Assembly: GCF_002234675.1 (NCBI RefSeq) | Contig: NC_019875.2 | Span: 29,323,818 to 29,387,817, forward strand | Direction: 5' to 3' | DNA: 64,000 bases | From: Oryzias latipes | Taxonomy: Eukaryota > Chordata > Actinopteri > Beloniformes > Adrianichthyidae | Shown: piece by piece, positions 34,901 through 46,900 of the stretch | Position numbering within the stretch: the stretch's first letter is position 1 | How the letters are laid out: every line of letters begins with the position of its first letter | The notes under the pieces: generated by a model | Seen by the model: only the letters and a program-made list of their open reading frames with translations | The model's database searches: none | Told to the model about the DNA's origin: nothing | Translations under genes and position numbers: made by a program

Positions 34901-37900
34901 CTGGGGCCGTGATTTGATGGAGGGAAGTGATCTGAATTACTACTTCAACTGGATCAAGAGTCAGCTGAGCTCACAGGTACATGCCTCAGATCTTCATTCA
35001 GACATTGGCTGAGGAAACACTCAGGACCTTCTAAGATCTAAGTTCTGTTTGATCCTTTCTAGAGGCTTTGATCTTAAAATGACATATGAGAAACCAACAC
35101 ATCCACTTTATTCATTGGAGCTTTATGTTGGATGAATTTGTTTTTTTACCACTTCATCAAGTATATTGTGAATTTTAAGGGTGGGTTATTACTTCCACAC
35201 TACTGATATGGTTTTGATTCACACGTTTAAAATTTGCATTATTTCATAGTTTGGTTTTAAAATTTCAAAGGAGATTATTGATGCTTACATTTGTTTTTGT
35301 TTTTTTAAATTCTTGCATTAAAAGTGGTTCAAAAGCATTTATTTTCCTTAGAAAAATTAAGTAAAATGCAAATAATTATTTTAAAGAAAAATATATTAAT
35401 GATTACATTTCATTAGTTATCCTCTCCCCAGAAATTTCCTTTAGTTTTAATGATTTTTTTTAACCAGTTTTTGGGGGAATTTGACAAATTCTCATCATTT
35501 TATAGATCAAACATTTTCTAAAAAGCAAAGATTTTGGCTTGAAATATGTATAAATCTGCCTCCATAAAGATTCTCTGACAGCAACACTAAACTCTTGACG
35601 TTTTTGTCTTAAAAGGGTCTAAATGTATTCATAATTTTACAGCTTTAAGCTTTGAAATTATTCTCTTTTGACATTTTTAATGGATCGTAGTCTGTTGTTT
35701 GGGTTCCAGGAACTGCTGTCTGAAAGTCAGACCTTGAGATGGTCGAGCAGCAGCTGCTCTGTAGGAGTGGCTTAGTTTCAGCAGATGAATGCTTTAAAGA
35801 GTGGGATGACAAAATAGCTAATATTGATTCTTTTTTTTAAATTCCTTTGAGGCCCACTGTTGCATATTGATGCTGCCTGCTGAATTAAACAGAAACGACT
35901 CTTTATAGAGTCCGATTTGTGTCTGCTTTTTCAAGCGTTCTTCACATTTAAAGTGTTTTTTCTAAAACTACTTCTCAAAAATTGTTATCATCTCTCCTCC
36001 ACAGACAGGCAAGGATTCATAAATGCATGTTGGTCAGATTTACAGCAAACACAGGATGGTGCTTTACCACTGCAGCCCAACTCAGAGGATTGTAAAGAAC
36101 TTTGTATTTTTTTGTTTCTTTATCCTTATCTCTTGTTAGAATCTACATGGTTCAGGTCACGAAACAGGAGCAGGAACTATTTCCCCCAGTGATGTGAGTA
36201 TGAGGGAAGCACACCTTCAGTTTTTCATCTCAGTCTGGCGCCTTCAGCGTTCCCCAAAGCGGAAAACCAGAAAACCACTGGGTTTGTGCGAGCAGCAGGC
36301 GCTGGAACCTCCCGTCTTTTCTGTCCTTTTCTTTTCCTGTCCCATCCTAGATCATTTTTAGCTGGCTGGCAGTATGATTGAGCCAATATAGAGAGCAGTC
36401 CTCATCTAGGCAGCATGGTGCTGGCCCCCTCTGGTTGGTCCTAAACCAACAAGTGAAGATTGCATGCCAGAAGCAGAGTCTTCGTAAAGCTGAACGCATG
36501 ACGAGCGGCCTTCCTCGGCCCTTTAATGGAAGCCGAGCAAATTGAAACCACATTTGCACTGCAGCAAGCATTCCTCCATCTTATACACCCTGCTTTGCCG
36601 AGCGAAAGCACAATTATTCTGAGAGCCGCTCAGGAAGTCGTCCTTGAAAGCTATACAATAACATAATTTCCCTCTTCCCTGCATTCTCACCAGGTAATTA
36701 CCGCTCCTGTCTCCACTGCCGCTGGACCTTTTGCTTTCTATTCAGCCTTCTTTTCAATTAACCAAATAACATGATCTTTTTCCTCCTGTCAGCTTCCTCC
36801 ACTCTAATTCCACATGCCATTGTTCCGCTCAGGTGTGATGGACACTTTCCCCTGCTGTCGTGTTGTCTCTGGCATGTGTTTCTGATAGACTGCATGTGCA
36901 CTGCCTCAGGTTTGATTCACCAAGGTGATGCAGCGTTTGGACCGATCCCTCTCCATCTGCTCAGTAACCAAACCATACTGACGTTTTCTGCTTGCTGTCC
37001 TGTTCTTCATCGCAGAGGTCCTTTCCCGTGTGAACTTGCATCTGTCTTTTGCAGAGCTCTCAGTATGTGCAGTGTGTGGCTGGATGCCTGCAGCTGATGC
37101 TGAGGGTGAATGAATACAGGTTTGCCTGGGTGGAAGCTGACGGAGTCAACTGGTAAGGAGTGGCGCTTAGAAGGAACATTAGAGAAACTTTAAAAACGCG
37201 TATTTTTAAGTTTAAAGAATGTCGTCTCCTCCAAACACATCTTTCTAAATGTTTCTTTTTTCTGCCGCTTAAAGACCCACTCCGATGAAAACTCTGTTTT
37301 TGCTGTTCTTGTGGCTTTTTTCTAATGATGGAGGACATATATGAAGAATTCTGATTTTAAAATTGTATTTCTGAGCATTTCTTTGTTCAAATCGTTGAGA
37401 ATCGGGAGCAAATGAAAAAAGTGCCTTTTGAAAAAGATGGTATTTGCAACCTAGAATGTAAACTGTCATTTCTAGACTGTTTTACCATAAATTCCTGCCC
37501 TGATCAGGATGGATCACATCTCATAAATAAATCATCTGTGAGGATGTTTTCCAGTTTTCTTCATCTACTCATCATTGAGAGATTATGCTGTTCCTATAAG
37601 CAACATCTAAGAAAAAACCCGTTGTTTTCTAGGACATAGTTTCTGCAGAGTGGCAGGGGTTCATTAGAAATTCAGCTCCGAGTTGTGGGCGGGGCCATTG
37701 GGGCGGAGTAAGCCCACCCCCCCCTTATCTCATTGCTGAGAGCTCAGAGCATTGAGCTTGTGGCCCCGCCCAGTGTATTTCTGTCACAAATAAGCTCTTT
37801 TCCCTGCAGCATTTTGTTTTGTCTGCTCCTGATTCACAAAGATTTGAATAAAGAAATACAGTTTTAAGCTTAATTATCTTCATACATGTCCTCCATCATC

Positions 37901-40900
37901 AGAAAAATGCCACCAGAACTCCAAAAACAGATTTCGCATCAGTGGGTCTTTAAAGAGAATCTATGTTGGCGACAGCGTTTTATTTAATCAACTTCCTCCT
38001 TTAATAAAGCCGTATTTTTCATATAAATGTAGATATTTCCTTATTTTGTACCCAAATTTATTGCTTTGGTTAAATGTGTATTTATTTTATAACAAGGTTA
38101 AATATTAATGCAATACTTAATTAGAATACTATTAATAATAATTGGTGTACTCTTAGTAACGTTTGCTCGCCTGAACCCTTTCTTCGGACCAAACTTGAAA
38201 GCTTTATTGCTTCCTTTGGGAGGAAATTACAGCTGAAGATTCACGCTTTTGTCTTGAACAGCGGCATTTACAAACACACGAGTCAGACTTGGGTGTTGGC
38301 ACACAAATGTCCTCCACAGTTTTTGCGTCCTAAGAGGAATCAGCCGGAATGAACAGGTGACAGGTTGATGCAGAACTGTAAAATCTGTGTTATTCCTTTG
38401 GATATCTTCCCCTCCTGAAGCATCACGGCAGTCCTGAGCAACAAGTGTGGCTTCCAGCTCCAGTACCAGATGGTCTTCTGCGTCTGGCTGCTGGCCTTCA
38501 GTCCTCAGCTCTGTGAGCAGCTGAGACGCTACAATGTGGTTCCGGCCCTGTCCGACATCCTGCAGGAGTCCGTCAAGGAGAAGGTCACTCGCATCATCCT
38601 CGCCGCCTTCAGGGTCAGTGGGAAACGGCTCACGTTTTGTTTTCAGCGCCTTTAGTGACACGTTTTACACAGAGAGATCTGAGACTTTTATCCCACATGT
38701 GTTGCCATGGTTTCCGTGTGCTCGCTACCACGCTCCCTGCATCCGTTCCCGCCACACCAGTGGATGATGAATGCCTCCCATCAATCCCATGTGTGCAAGA
38801 GTATTATCGATCAATCAAAGTCTATTTCGAGAGTGCTTTTTTATACGGATCATCTGCAGCAACACCAGCGTTAAAAGGAACCCATTTAGAAGAATCAACT
38901 TCATAAACGCTTGGAAATGTTAAGTTAATCCCGTCAAAACATATTCCGGGAAAGGGCCGGAACTCCTTCACAGACTGTTTAAGCACAGAGAGTTTCACTC
39001 TGTCAGACTACATTACCCAGAGTGCTCCAGTATTCCATCCAAAATAAGGTCAGGGTCATTTAATTAGCTTTGAATACATTTTAGTTTGTTAGATTTCCAA
39101 AATTCTTACTGAGATGCACCAACAACAATCAAATACACTGTGTATATTTGTTGTTTTTTAAATCATTGTTGACATTACCTACTACCACATTTGCTGCAGT
39201 GAGATGATCCTATGTTTTATGGGACGCCTTTTATTTTGAAAGGAAGTCATGAACCTCCGTCATGAGTTATAACTATTTGGTTGAATGCTATATAACATTC
39301 ACGTCTTTGTTTTCCTGTTTCTCTTTCTTTATTCTAGTATTTTCTGCCATTTTTGGCGCTTAAGTCCTTCTCCAATTGTTGAGCTATTTCAGCCATTCAA
39401 CTATTCAAATGTTCAGCGTTTTCCAGCTGTGACTTTTGGTCCTTGAAGTCCTTGAACTTTTCAAGATATTCCAAAGAGAAACCCTTGGTGCTGAAGCTCG
39501 CTGGTTTGATACCCAGCGTTAGCATTTTTCACAAAAATATCTTTTTTGTTTTTGGTCAACTTTGTTCATTTCTTTCTTTAGTTAGTTTTTGCCAATTATT
39601 AATCGGTTTGCAGGTGGATACATCCACGTCCACGTTTATTTCTAGGAGCATGCTTACAGGGACGCGTCAACCCCTCCACGGCTGCATGGGACTAAGGCTT
39701 TAGGTGTTGACGGCTGTAGACCCCTGGTGTTGGGTATTCCTGCTGGTTTTGCTCAGAACATGTGAGCCAAGTTTGTTTCTGAGTCTGTGTTTATGTCTCG
39801 TAATGAAATACTGACAAAGTTGAATGAATCGCCAAAGATCCACTATGAAGCGTTAAACTGTTCTTTTTAAGGACACAGACTGAAGGATTGAGACATCTGC
39901 TGCACTCGCTAAATATCTGCAAAAATGAGATTATGAGGTTATTTGCCAGCTTTAAAGGCTCTCTAACCTTTCAGAGTAAAATATATCCATGTAACCCTTG
40001 TGCTATCCTAGGCACTTTAACGTTGGGAGTTGGGTCATCTAGACCCACTAGACAGTGTTCTGAACCTTTTTTCTTCAATGATTTGTGATCTTCACTGGTG
40101 TCCATGGATTACATGAAATCTTTCCACCTTTGTCATGGTAGGGAGAACACCATGTGTATATATCATCATTGGCACACTAAACAATAATTTTTAAAAATGA
40201 AATATGAGTTATTTTTGCAGCTCATTTTCGTACCCTCCATCTCTGAGGCTCCGCCTTCCTCTCCTTATGGACGCCACCCAATTTTGTGAGCCGGCCTGGG
40301 CAACGTGTCTGCGTTTTATCCACGAAAACAAACATCATTCAAAGTTTTGCAAAGATGGATGTGAACATTGTGCATAGAATAGGAAAGCATTTAGTCGATC
40401 GGCGCTAGCTCCATGGAGAAAGTGGGTGTGTCTGTTAGCCTGGGGGCAGAACTGGCAGCGGACTCTTCCTGGAAGGGGCGGTTCCTTACTTTGTGATGTC
40501 ACAATGTGACGCTTTCGTGGGTTGGGACTTGGGAGGGACTGATGCTCAGAGCAGAATTTAAGAGGGAAAACTCAAAAAATGCGTGATTAAAAAATCACTT
40601 TGGGGTTGTTTATAGTGAGGAATTAACACGATAATACATTTAAAAGCTCAAACAGTTGATTTGGCATGATAATAGGTGGTTTAATTCCTTTCCTCTTGCA
40701 CCCTTTATTTGGATCAGAGAGTACTAAGCTTCTAAGTAGCTCAGTAAAGCTTCATCTTAAACCTTTGCGTTTCTGCTTTGAGGAAACGTTTGGGGTTCGG
40801 GGTGAAGCTGCGTCCGTCCCAAACCACCAGACAGCCTCGGCGGCCTGGCTCTCGGCTCAGCGCTGAGATGAATGCCCCTGATTACATGTTTGAAACATGA

Positions 40901-43900
40901 GGCGGCTGATTTCCAGACGCAGTAGTTCAGGCTTTGGTTGAGCGGGTGTCTGTCATTGACTCTGTGACCTGCACCAGGAGACTTGTGCGTGCAGCGGACT
41001 GTCCTTGACTGTCTTTTGGGCTGCAGGGCTGGTGGTCTCCAGATTTTATGCATGAAAAGTGTTTGCTGCTCCCTCATTAAAGAGGATTCATATCGAGCAG
41101 CGAACGGAGACTCTGAGCGACTTTTTTACCTGTTCTGAATCTTTGACGAGGAAGAGGAGTTACACCGAAGCATTTGTTTAGTTTGACAGATCAAGAAACC
41201 TCTGGGTTTTCCACAATTTCTTCTTTAAAACTGTTTTACTCGATCATGTTGTTGCCTATCCCAAATGTCCTAATTATGCAAACGATGCTCCTCACCACAT
41301 GGGAATAGCTAAGTGACTTAAATTATCCACACCATCTGGACGCCCTTCATCATATTGTAGCTCTCATTCATATTCTTTGCTTTTTTTTTTTTAATGTCAT
41401 TTGCTGAAGTCTTCAAAAGTGGGCGTCATTTCCTTTATTATTTTTAGCGATAAATTATCATTTTTGGATGAGGTGATTTAAAAACATGTTTAATATGTGT
41501 CCGTGGCGTCTTTAGAGTTGAGTCAAAGTGTGAGTTTCTCCCTCATCCCTGCAGCCGAAACCACTTTTCTCAGCGTGCGCATTTTTACTCCATTATGGTG
41601 TCAGACTTTTCCATATCTGCTGTTCACAAATGGCTTCTATAGCACGTCTCCTGGCTCGCTCTGACGCTCTCGACAGCTGACCTGAATCTGAAAAAATACA
41701 TTTCACACCTCAGTACTTACAAAAAAAACCCTAAAGAACACTCAGATCTTAAATAAATGCATTTCTACACCTATAAACCTTGAAAATGTGACCCTATTTT
41801 AAATCACGGTAACATCATGGAGAGTTTTACTTATTTAAGCCAAGCCCAGAATCTAGAAGAGACTTCTTAGACATTAATACGGCAACTTTGTGGTAAACGT
41901 AGAAAGAAAAAAACAACAGTTATTGTACATTTCTAATGTTTTGTAAAATGAGCGTTAAACATTTTCAGCCCCACGATTATGGAGAGAAATTAGACTCAGT
42001 CGGATTTGTGCGTGCGTGATTCTTGATTTGTTCAATTCAATTCAATTCAATTTTATTTGTATAGCCCAAAATCACAACACCAGTCGTCTCGATGGGCTTT
42101 GAAGTAAAACATGAAATCAAAAGGATCACGAATACAAAGAGTTCAATAGAAAAATACTAAAATGAACTAACAAACTAAGCTATACTGGCATCCCTGCCCT
42201 TAGACCCCCCTTCGCATCTAAGGGCATTTGTGCGTAAATTAGGATTTGTGTATGCATATTCTTGCTTTGTGCGTGCGTAAATTAGGATTTGTGCATAAAT
42301 TTGGATTTGTGCGTGATTTGTTACTCACATAATACGTTTTGTGTATAAGTTAAAAAAATATAAAATGAAAAAAATACAAAATGCAATTTACGTATGCACA
42401 AATTAAGATTACAACAGCTTGAAACTACTTACACACACACATCTTAAAAAAACACGCACGAATCCCTTGTTACGCACACACAAAGCCAAAGTTACGCACG
42501 GATCTACCGTGAGACTGTTTTCACGTCTCACAAATTCGTCCGTAAGTGCTGCGTTTAAATACCAGTGGAATGCTCGGTCATTAGAATTTTCCAGCCTTCC
42601 CTTCTAAACGTATCCAGACAATGACTCAATCAATACATGAAGACAGTAGACGTTAGTGTTGAACATAGAGGCTACTTACTTCGGGGCGTTGACCACCGAG
42701 ATGGGCCGCCATTCTTCCCGTGACTCTCTCAGTCTGACTGCCTTTGTTTTTTCCGGAAGAAAAAAAAACAGTGCCCCCTACTGGTCGTTCCTATTACGCA
42801 TTTTGTATCAATTCGGTGTCTCTGAGAATCAGTGGCGGTTTTTGATATGGGCGATGTGGGCGGTCGCCCAGGGCGGCACTTCATAGGGGGCGGCATTTGC
42901 CGTGCCCGATGCTGTGCAACTATATTCAAAGAGGCTACTTTATTCTAGGAGGAAGCTTTGCGCTTTTAATTTGAAATTGCTTCAGCTGCCGACACTTCAC
43001 ACTTTTAAATTGAAACATCAGACTCTTAAGAATGTCTTCATCCTGTTTCCTCTTCACACTTATGGTGCAAAAAAAAAAAAAAAAAAAAAAAAAAAATGAA
43101 ATAACTCAGAGTGAAACAACATAAAACAGGCACATGAAAAGGAATTAGGCAGAACAAACACCCGTGCTCAACCCAATTTCAACAAAAGCAGGCAATGGGG
43201 ATTATTTCCCATAATTCTTTGCTCTGACACAGCAGAACCGACGCACGCGTGACCACCGCCCTCTGCTGCAAGATGCTTGCGGCCACACCTCTTTGCGGTA
43301 GTCTTTGGAGCATAAGTCCAAAAACTCGAGAGGGGGGCGCAACTCGCCGGTGGCTGGCTGAATCACGCTAAGAGGTGATTGGGAGAATTTTCTATCTGAC
43401 AATCAACTCTGGGCCGCAGCTGTGCCTTCCGTCATAGAGACCCTCCCCCTCCCCTCAGAGGGAAGGGGAGGGGGAGGGATTGTTACGGGGGGAGAAGGGA
43501 GGAAGCACCCAGGCGCAGAGAGCGAGAGGAGGCGGGGGCTTTAATAAACAAAACTAAGGACGCAAAACCAAAACCACTGCAGACGGGAGGCTAGAAACAC
43601 TAAACACTCGAAACGGGGAGAGCAGACTAACATACTATGGACCAGCCCAGGAGAAAGGGAATGACAAGACTTAAATACATACAGACAACCGAGACACAGG
43701 TGAACACAATCAGGAAGGATGGGGAACCAAAGTAAAACTCACAACAAAAACGAAACAGGAAACCCTACAAAATAAAACAGGAAGTTAAACTCAAATCATG
43801 CCAGAACAAAAAGGAAACAAACCACAGGGGCAAAGAAACAGAAACCGTAACAGGGGTGCTGGGTGCAGACCATTTTTTATGGATTGAGTTTCTTTGGAGG

Positions 43901-46900
43901 ATTTCTACTGTTGGTGTTGCACAAATTTAGGGAAATGCCAAATATTTTTGGAGTAATCCCACTGATGAATTCTATGATTTAGTCTTTTATGTTCTATAAG
44001 ACATAAACATATTAAAAACAATACGTTTTTTTTTTAGATCTAATCCCTCTGATATGTTTCACAAAGACTCACTCAGGACGTCACACATTAAGAAATTATT
44101 GCTAAAAATGAAGCAGGAGTCCAGCTTAAAAAAATGCTCTAAAAAATGATAAAAGAGCAAAAAAAAACGGAAATATTTGAATTGTAATTTCTTATTAATA
44201 TTTCCAGGCTTTCTTTGTTTTATTCTGCAGCATGTTCATATTTGTATAATTTTGACAGAATATATTTCTATGGAGAGCTAAGTATTACAAGTTATTTAGG
44301 GTTTAAGTTAACTTGTGTTCCTGTTTTTATTCATATTTATGTTCAAAAAGTTCAGTTTAAAAGGTTTAAAAGTTTAGCTTTAGTGTGTTCAGTAAATGTT
44401 TATCTTCTTCGGCCAAAAACCCTAAGCGTGTTTGACTGAGTTTGACCCCCCTGTAATACGAGTCTAGAAAATGCATGCATTTTTTTATGTAAAATTGCTA
44501 AAAAGAAGATAGGGAACACAACAGGATGTTGTCAAATTTTGTATGTGTGCGGTGCGGGGGGGGGGGGGCGCCTGTGGGGTTACTCGCCCAGGGAGTAAGT
44601 TAGTGTAGAACCGCCACTGCTGAGAATAATATACTTTTAATATATATATTAAAAGTGAACGTCATATTCTCAGATAATAATTTTTACTTTCCTTTAAAGT
44701 TTTTTAAAGCCCTGCTACACCCACTGAAGGAAATACGTTTAGAAGGGAAGGCTGGAAAATTCTAATGACCGAGCATTCCACTGGTATTTAAACGCAGCAC
44801 TTACGGACGAATTTGTGAGACGTGAAAACAGTCTCACGGTAGATCCGTGCGTAACTTTGGCTTCGTGTGTGCGTAACAAGGGATTTGTGCGTGTTTTTTT
44901 AAGATGTGTGTGTGTAAGTAGTTTCAAGCTGTTGTAATCTTAATTTGTGCATACGTAAATTGCATTTTGTATTTTTTTCATTTTATATTTTTTTAACTTA
45001 TACACAAAATGTATTATGTGAGTAACAAATCACACACAAATCCTAATTTACGCACAAATCAAGAATTACGCACGCACAAATCCGACTGAGTCTAATTTCT
45101 CTCCATACACGATTAACCTAACGGTCTCTTTAAACAGTCGCTACAATTAAACCTTATTTTTGCTTGTGTTTACGGAATTTTTTAAAATTTATTTATTGCC
45201 TTCAGGATTCAGTTTCCTATATTTAAAATAAGAAAGACGCACATTTTCCGTTTTGTATTTATTTAGTCCCCTTTAACTCTTCTGTTTAAGTTTGTTTCTA
45301 ATGTTTGTCTCTATTTGAATTTCAAATAACTCAACTGAATGAAGCATTTTTTTAATATGTTGATTCAATAAGTCAAAGGGGAAAAACATATATGTTTTTC
45401 TTTGTCTTCTTTTTTTTCTCTGTTGTTTTCCGATTTTCAAATTTCTAAATGAGTCCATTAGACCCAGAGCATAACAGGAGGGTAGATGGAGTATTTTGCA
45501 TTGAATGGATTGTGATGGCAGTCTTCACTCCGTTTCCAGAATCTTCTAGAGAAGTCTGCAGAGAGGGAGACTCGGCAGGAATATGCTCTGGCTATGATTC
45601 AGTGCAAAGTCCTGAAGCAGCTGGAGAACCTGGAGCAGCAGAAGTACGACGACGAGGACATCACGGAGGACATCAAGTTCCTGCTGGAGAGTCTGGGAGA
45701 GAGCGTGCAGGATCTGAGGTACTGCTGTTAGGGACAGCTCATCATCCACCTGTGCAGGTGTACCGTATTGGTGTGTTAATGATCAGCAAATACGTCCTGA
45801 ACCTTAGTCTCGTCTCCTCTGACATCTGATTCATCTTAACATGTCTTCCTCCTCTGAACATCGCCAAACCATCTCAATCTGTCTTTTTTTTTTTCTTTAC
45901 CTTTTTCTCAATGTTTAAGTTGAACTTAAACATTAAACATCTCTACTTCCTGGCTTCCTCACACTGCCATCACTAATGAAACCCAAGGATCTCCAGAGTC
46001 CGGACCAAACCATCCTCTGCTGGAGCTCTGGCCACGCCTCTTAATGTTTAACCTAAAATGCTCCTTTCTGTCGTCATGATAATAGCTAAGGAATAATTTA
46101 TGGATTCTTTTTGAGAAAAAAAAAAAGGAAGTTGTTTTACTTATTAAATATCAAATGTCTGCAATCATATAGTGACTGTTTTTGATTGGCAGGTGGGTGG
46201 ACCAATAGGTCAACTCAACATTTACTTTGTCCAACCCCCTTTTTCAGCACCTTGTTGAGCACATTCTGCCGGCTTCATTTTCACTGTTTAGAGTCCTGTG
46301 GGTGAAATCTAGTACATTCGATTCTATGACGGATATACAGTAGTCTATGATGCTATGGAAACATGAATGGGGGGATAACACCCTCTTTTGTTTTGAACAT
46401 CATGAAGAGCACAGTGCTGTCATGCTAAGGAAGCAAACTCTGTCCCCATGAGGGGAGATTATTTTTATGAATCTCTAACCCTTGTGCGATCTTGTGGGGT
46501 CCAGATGACCCAACTCTGACCCAACCATTCCCAATGTTAACGTGCCTTGGAGGCACGTAAACATTGGGAATGGGGTCATCTGGACCCCACAAGATGGCAC
46601 AAGGGATAAATAGACTGAAAACGTGAATGTTTTTAACGGGTGTATTTTTGATGGACCGTCTCTCATCTCTGCCCTTCGCTGGTGGTTTTTGTTTCCCTGT
46701 TTTCCCTCACAGCTCCTTTGACGAGTACAGCTCTGAGCTGAAGTCGGGCCGGCTGGAATGGAGTCCCGTCCACAAGTCGGAGAAGTTCTGGAGAGAAAAT
46801 GCTGTGCGGCTGAATGAGAAAAATTACGAACTCCTCAAGTAAGACAGAATATTCTGCATTGCTTCTATTATTTCCCTTTTTCTTTACAACATTTTCACAG

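Larger units (their letters stand above)
38614..41977 (+). other. atp6v1h 6.9-kb intron, left part
   Basis: The sequence is gene-free. Apart from M3 (39992) and M2 (40150) MITE copies it is AT-rich DNA without recognised features. Confidence 0.55.
42830..44619. mobile_element. hAT-type element nested in the foldback core
   Basis: Ends CAGTGGCGGTT and AACCGCCACTG, flanked by the 8-bp duplication CTGAGAAT (42822-42829 and 44620-44627). The 1790-base interior has a poly(A) run (43067-43096), a G/C hairpin, a solo-LTR-like insertion and a G run (44558-44568). No transposase frame is intact. Confidence 0.85.
41978..45107. mobile_element. 3.1-kb foldback element with long terminal inverted repeats
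   Basis: The outer ends are TATGGAGAGAAATTAGACTC and its inverse, flanked by CACGAT (8-base reading CACGATTA) at 41972 and 45108. The arms are 41978-42613 (including a SINE-like insert and extra TTTGTGCGTAAATTAGG units) and 44733-45107. They are nearly identical, so both arms yield the same 62-codon ORF ([11 protein letters not shown]...). The original core was about 0.3 kb; the hAT element at 42830-44619 fills the rest. No transposase of its own is seen. Confidence 0.85.

Noticed and set aside
38227..38661. 144-codon minus-strand ORF
   Set aside because: It is the antisense shadow of atp6v1h coding exon 7.
42419..42607. 62-codon ORF repeated almost identically at 44739-44927 on the other strand, as a possible gene pair
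   Set aside because: Both copies are the two arms of the foldback inverted repeat. Identity reflects arm identity, not protein selection, and no domain or splice signals are present.
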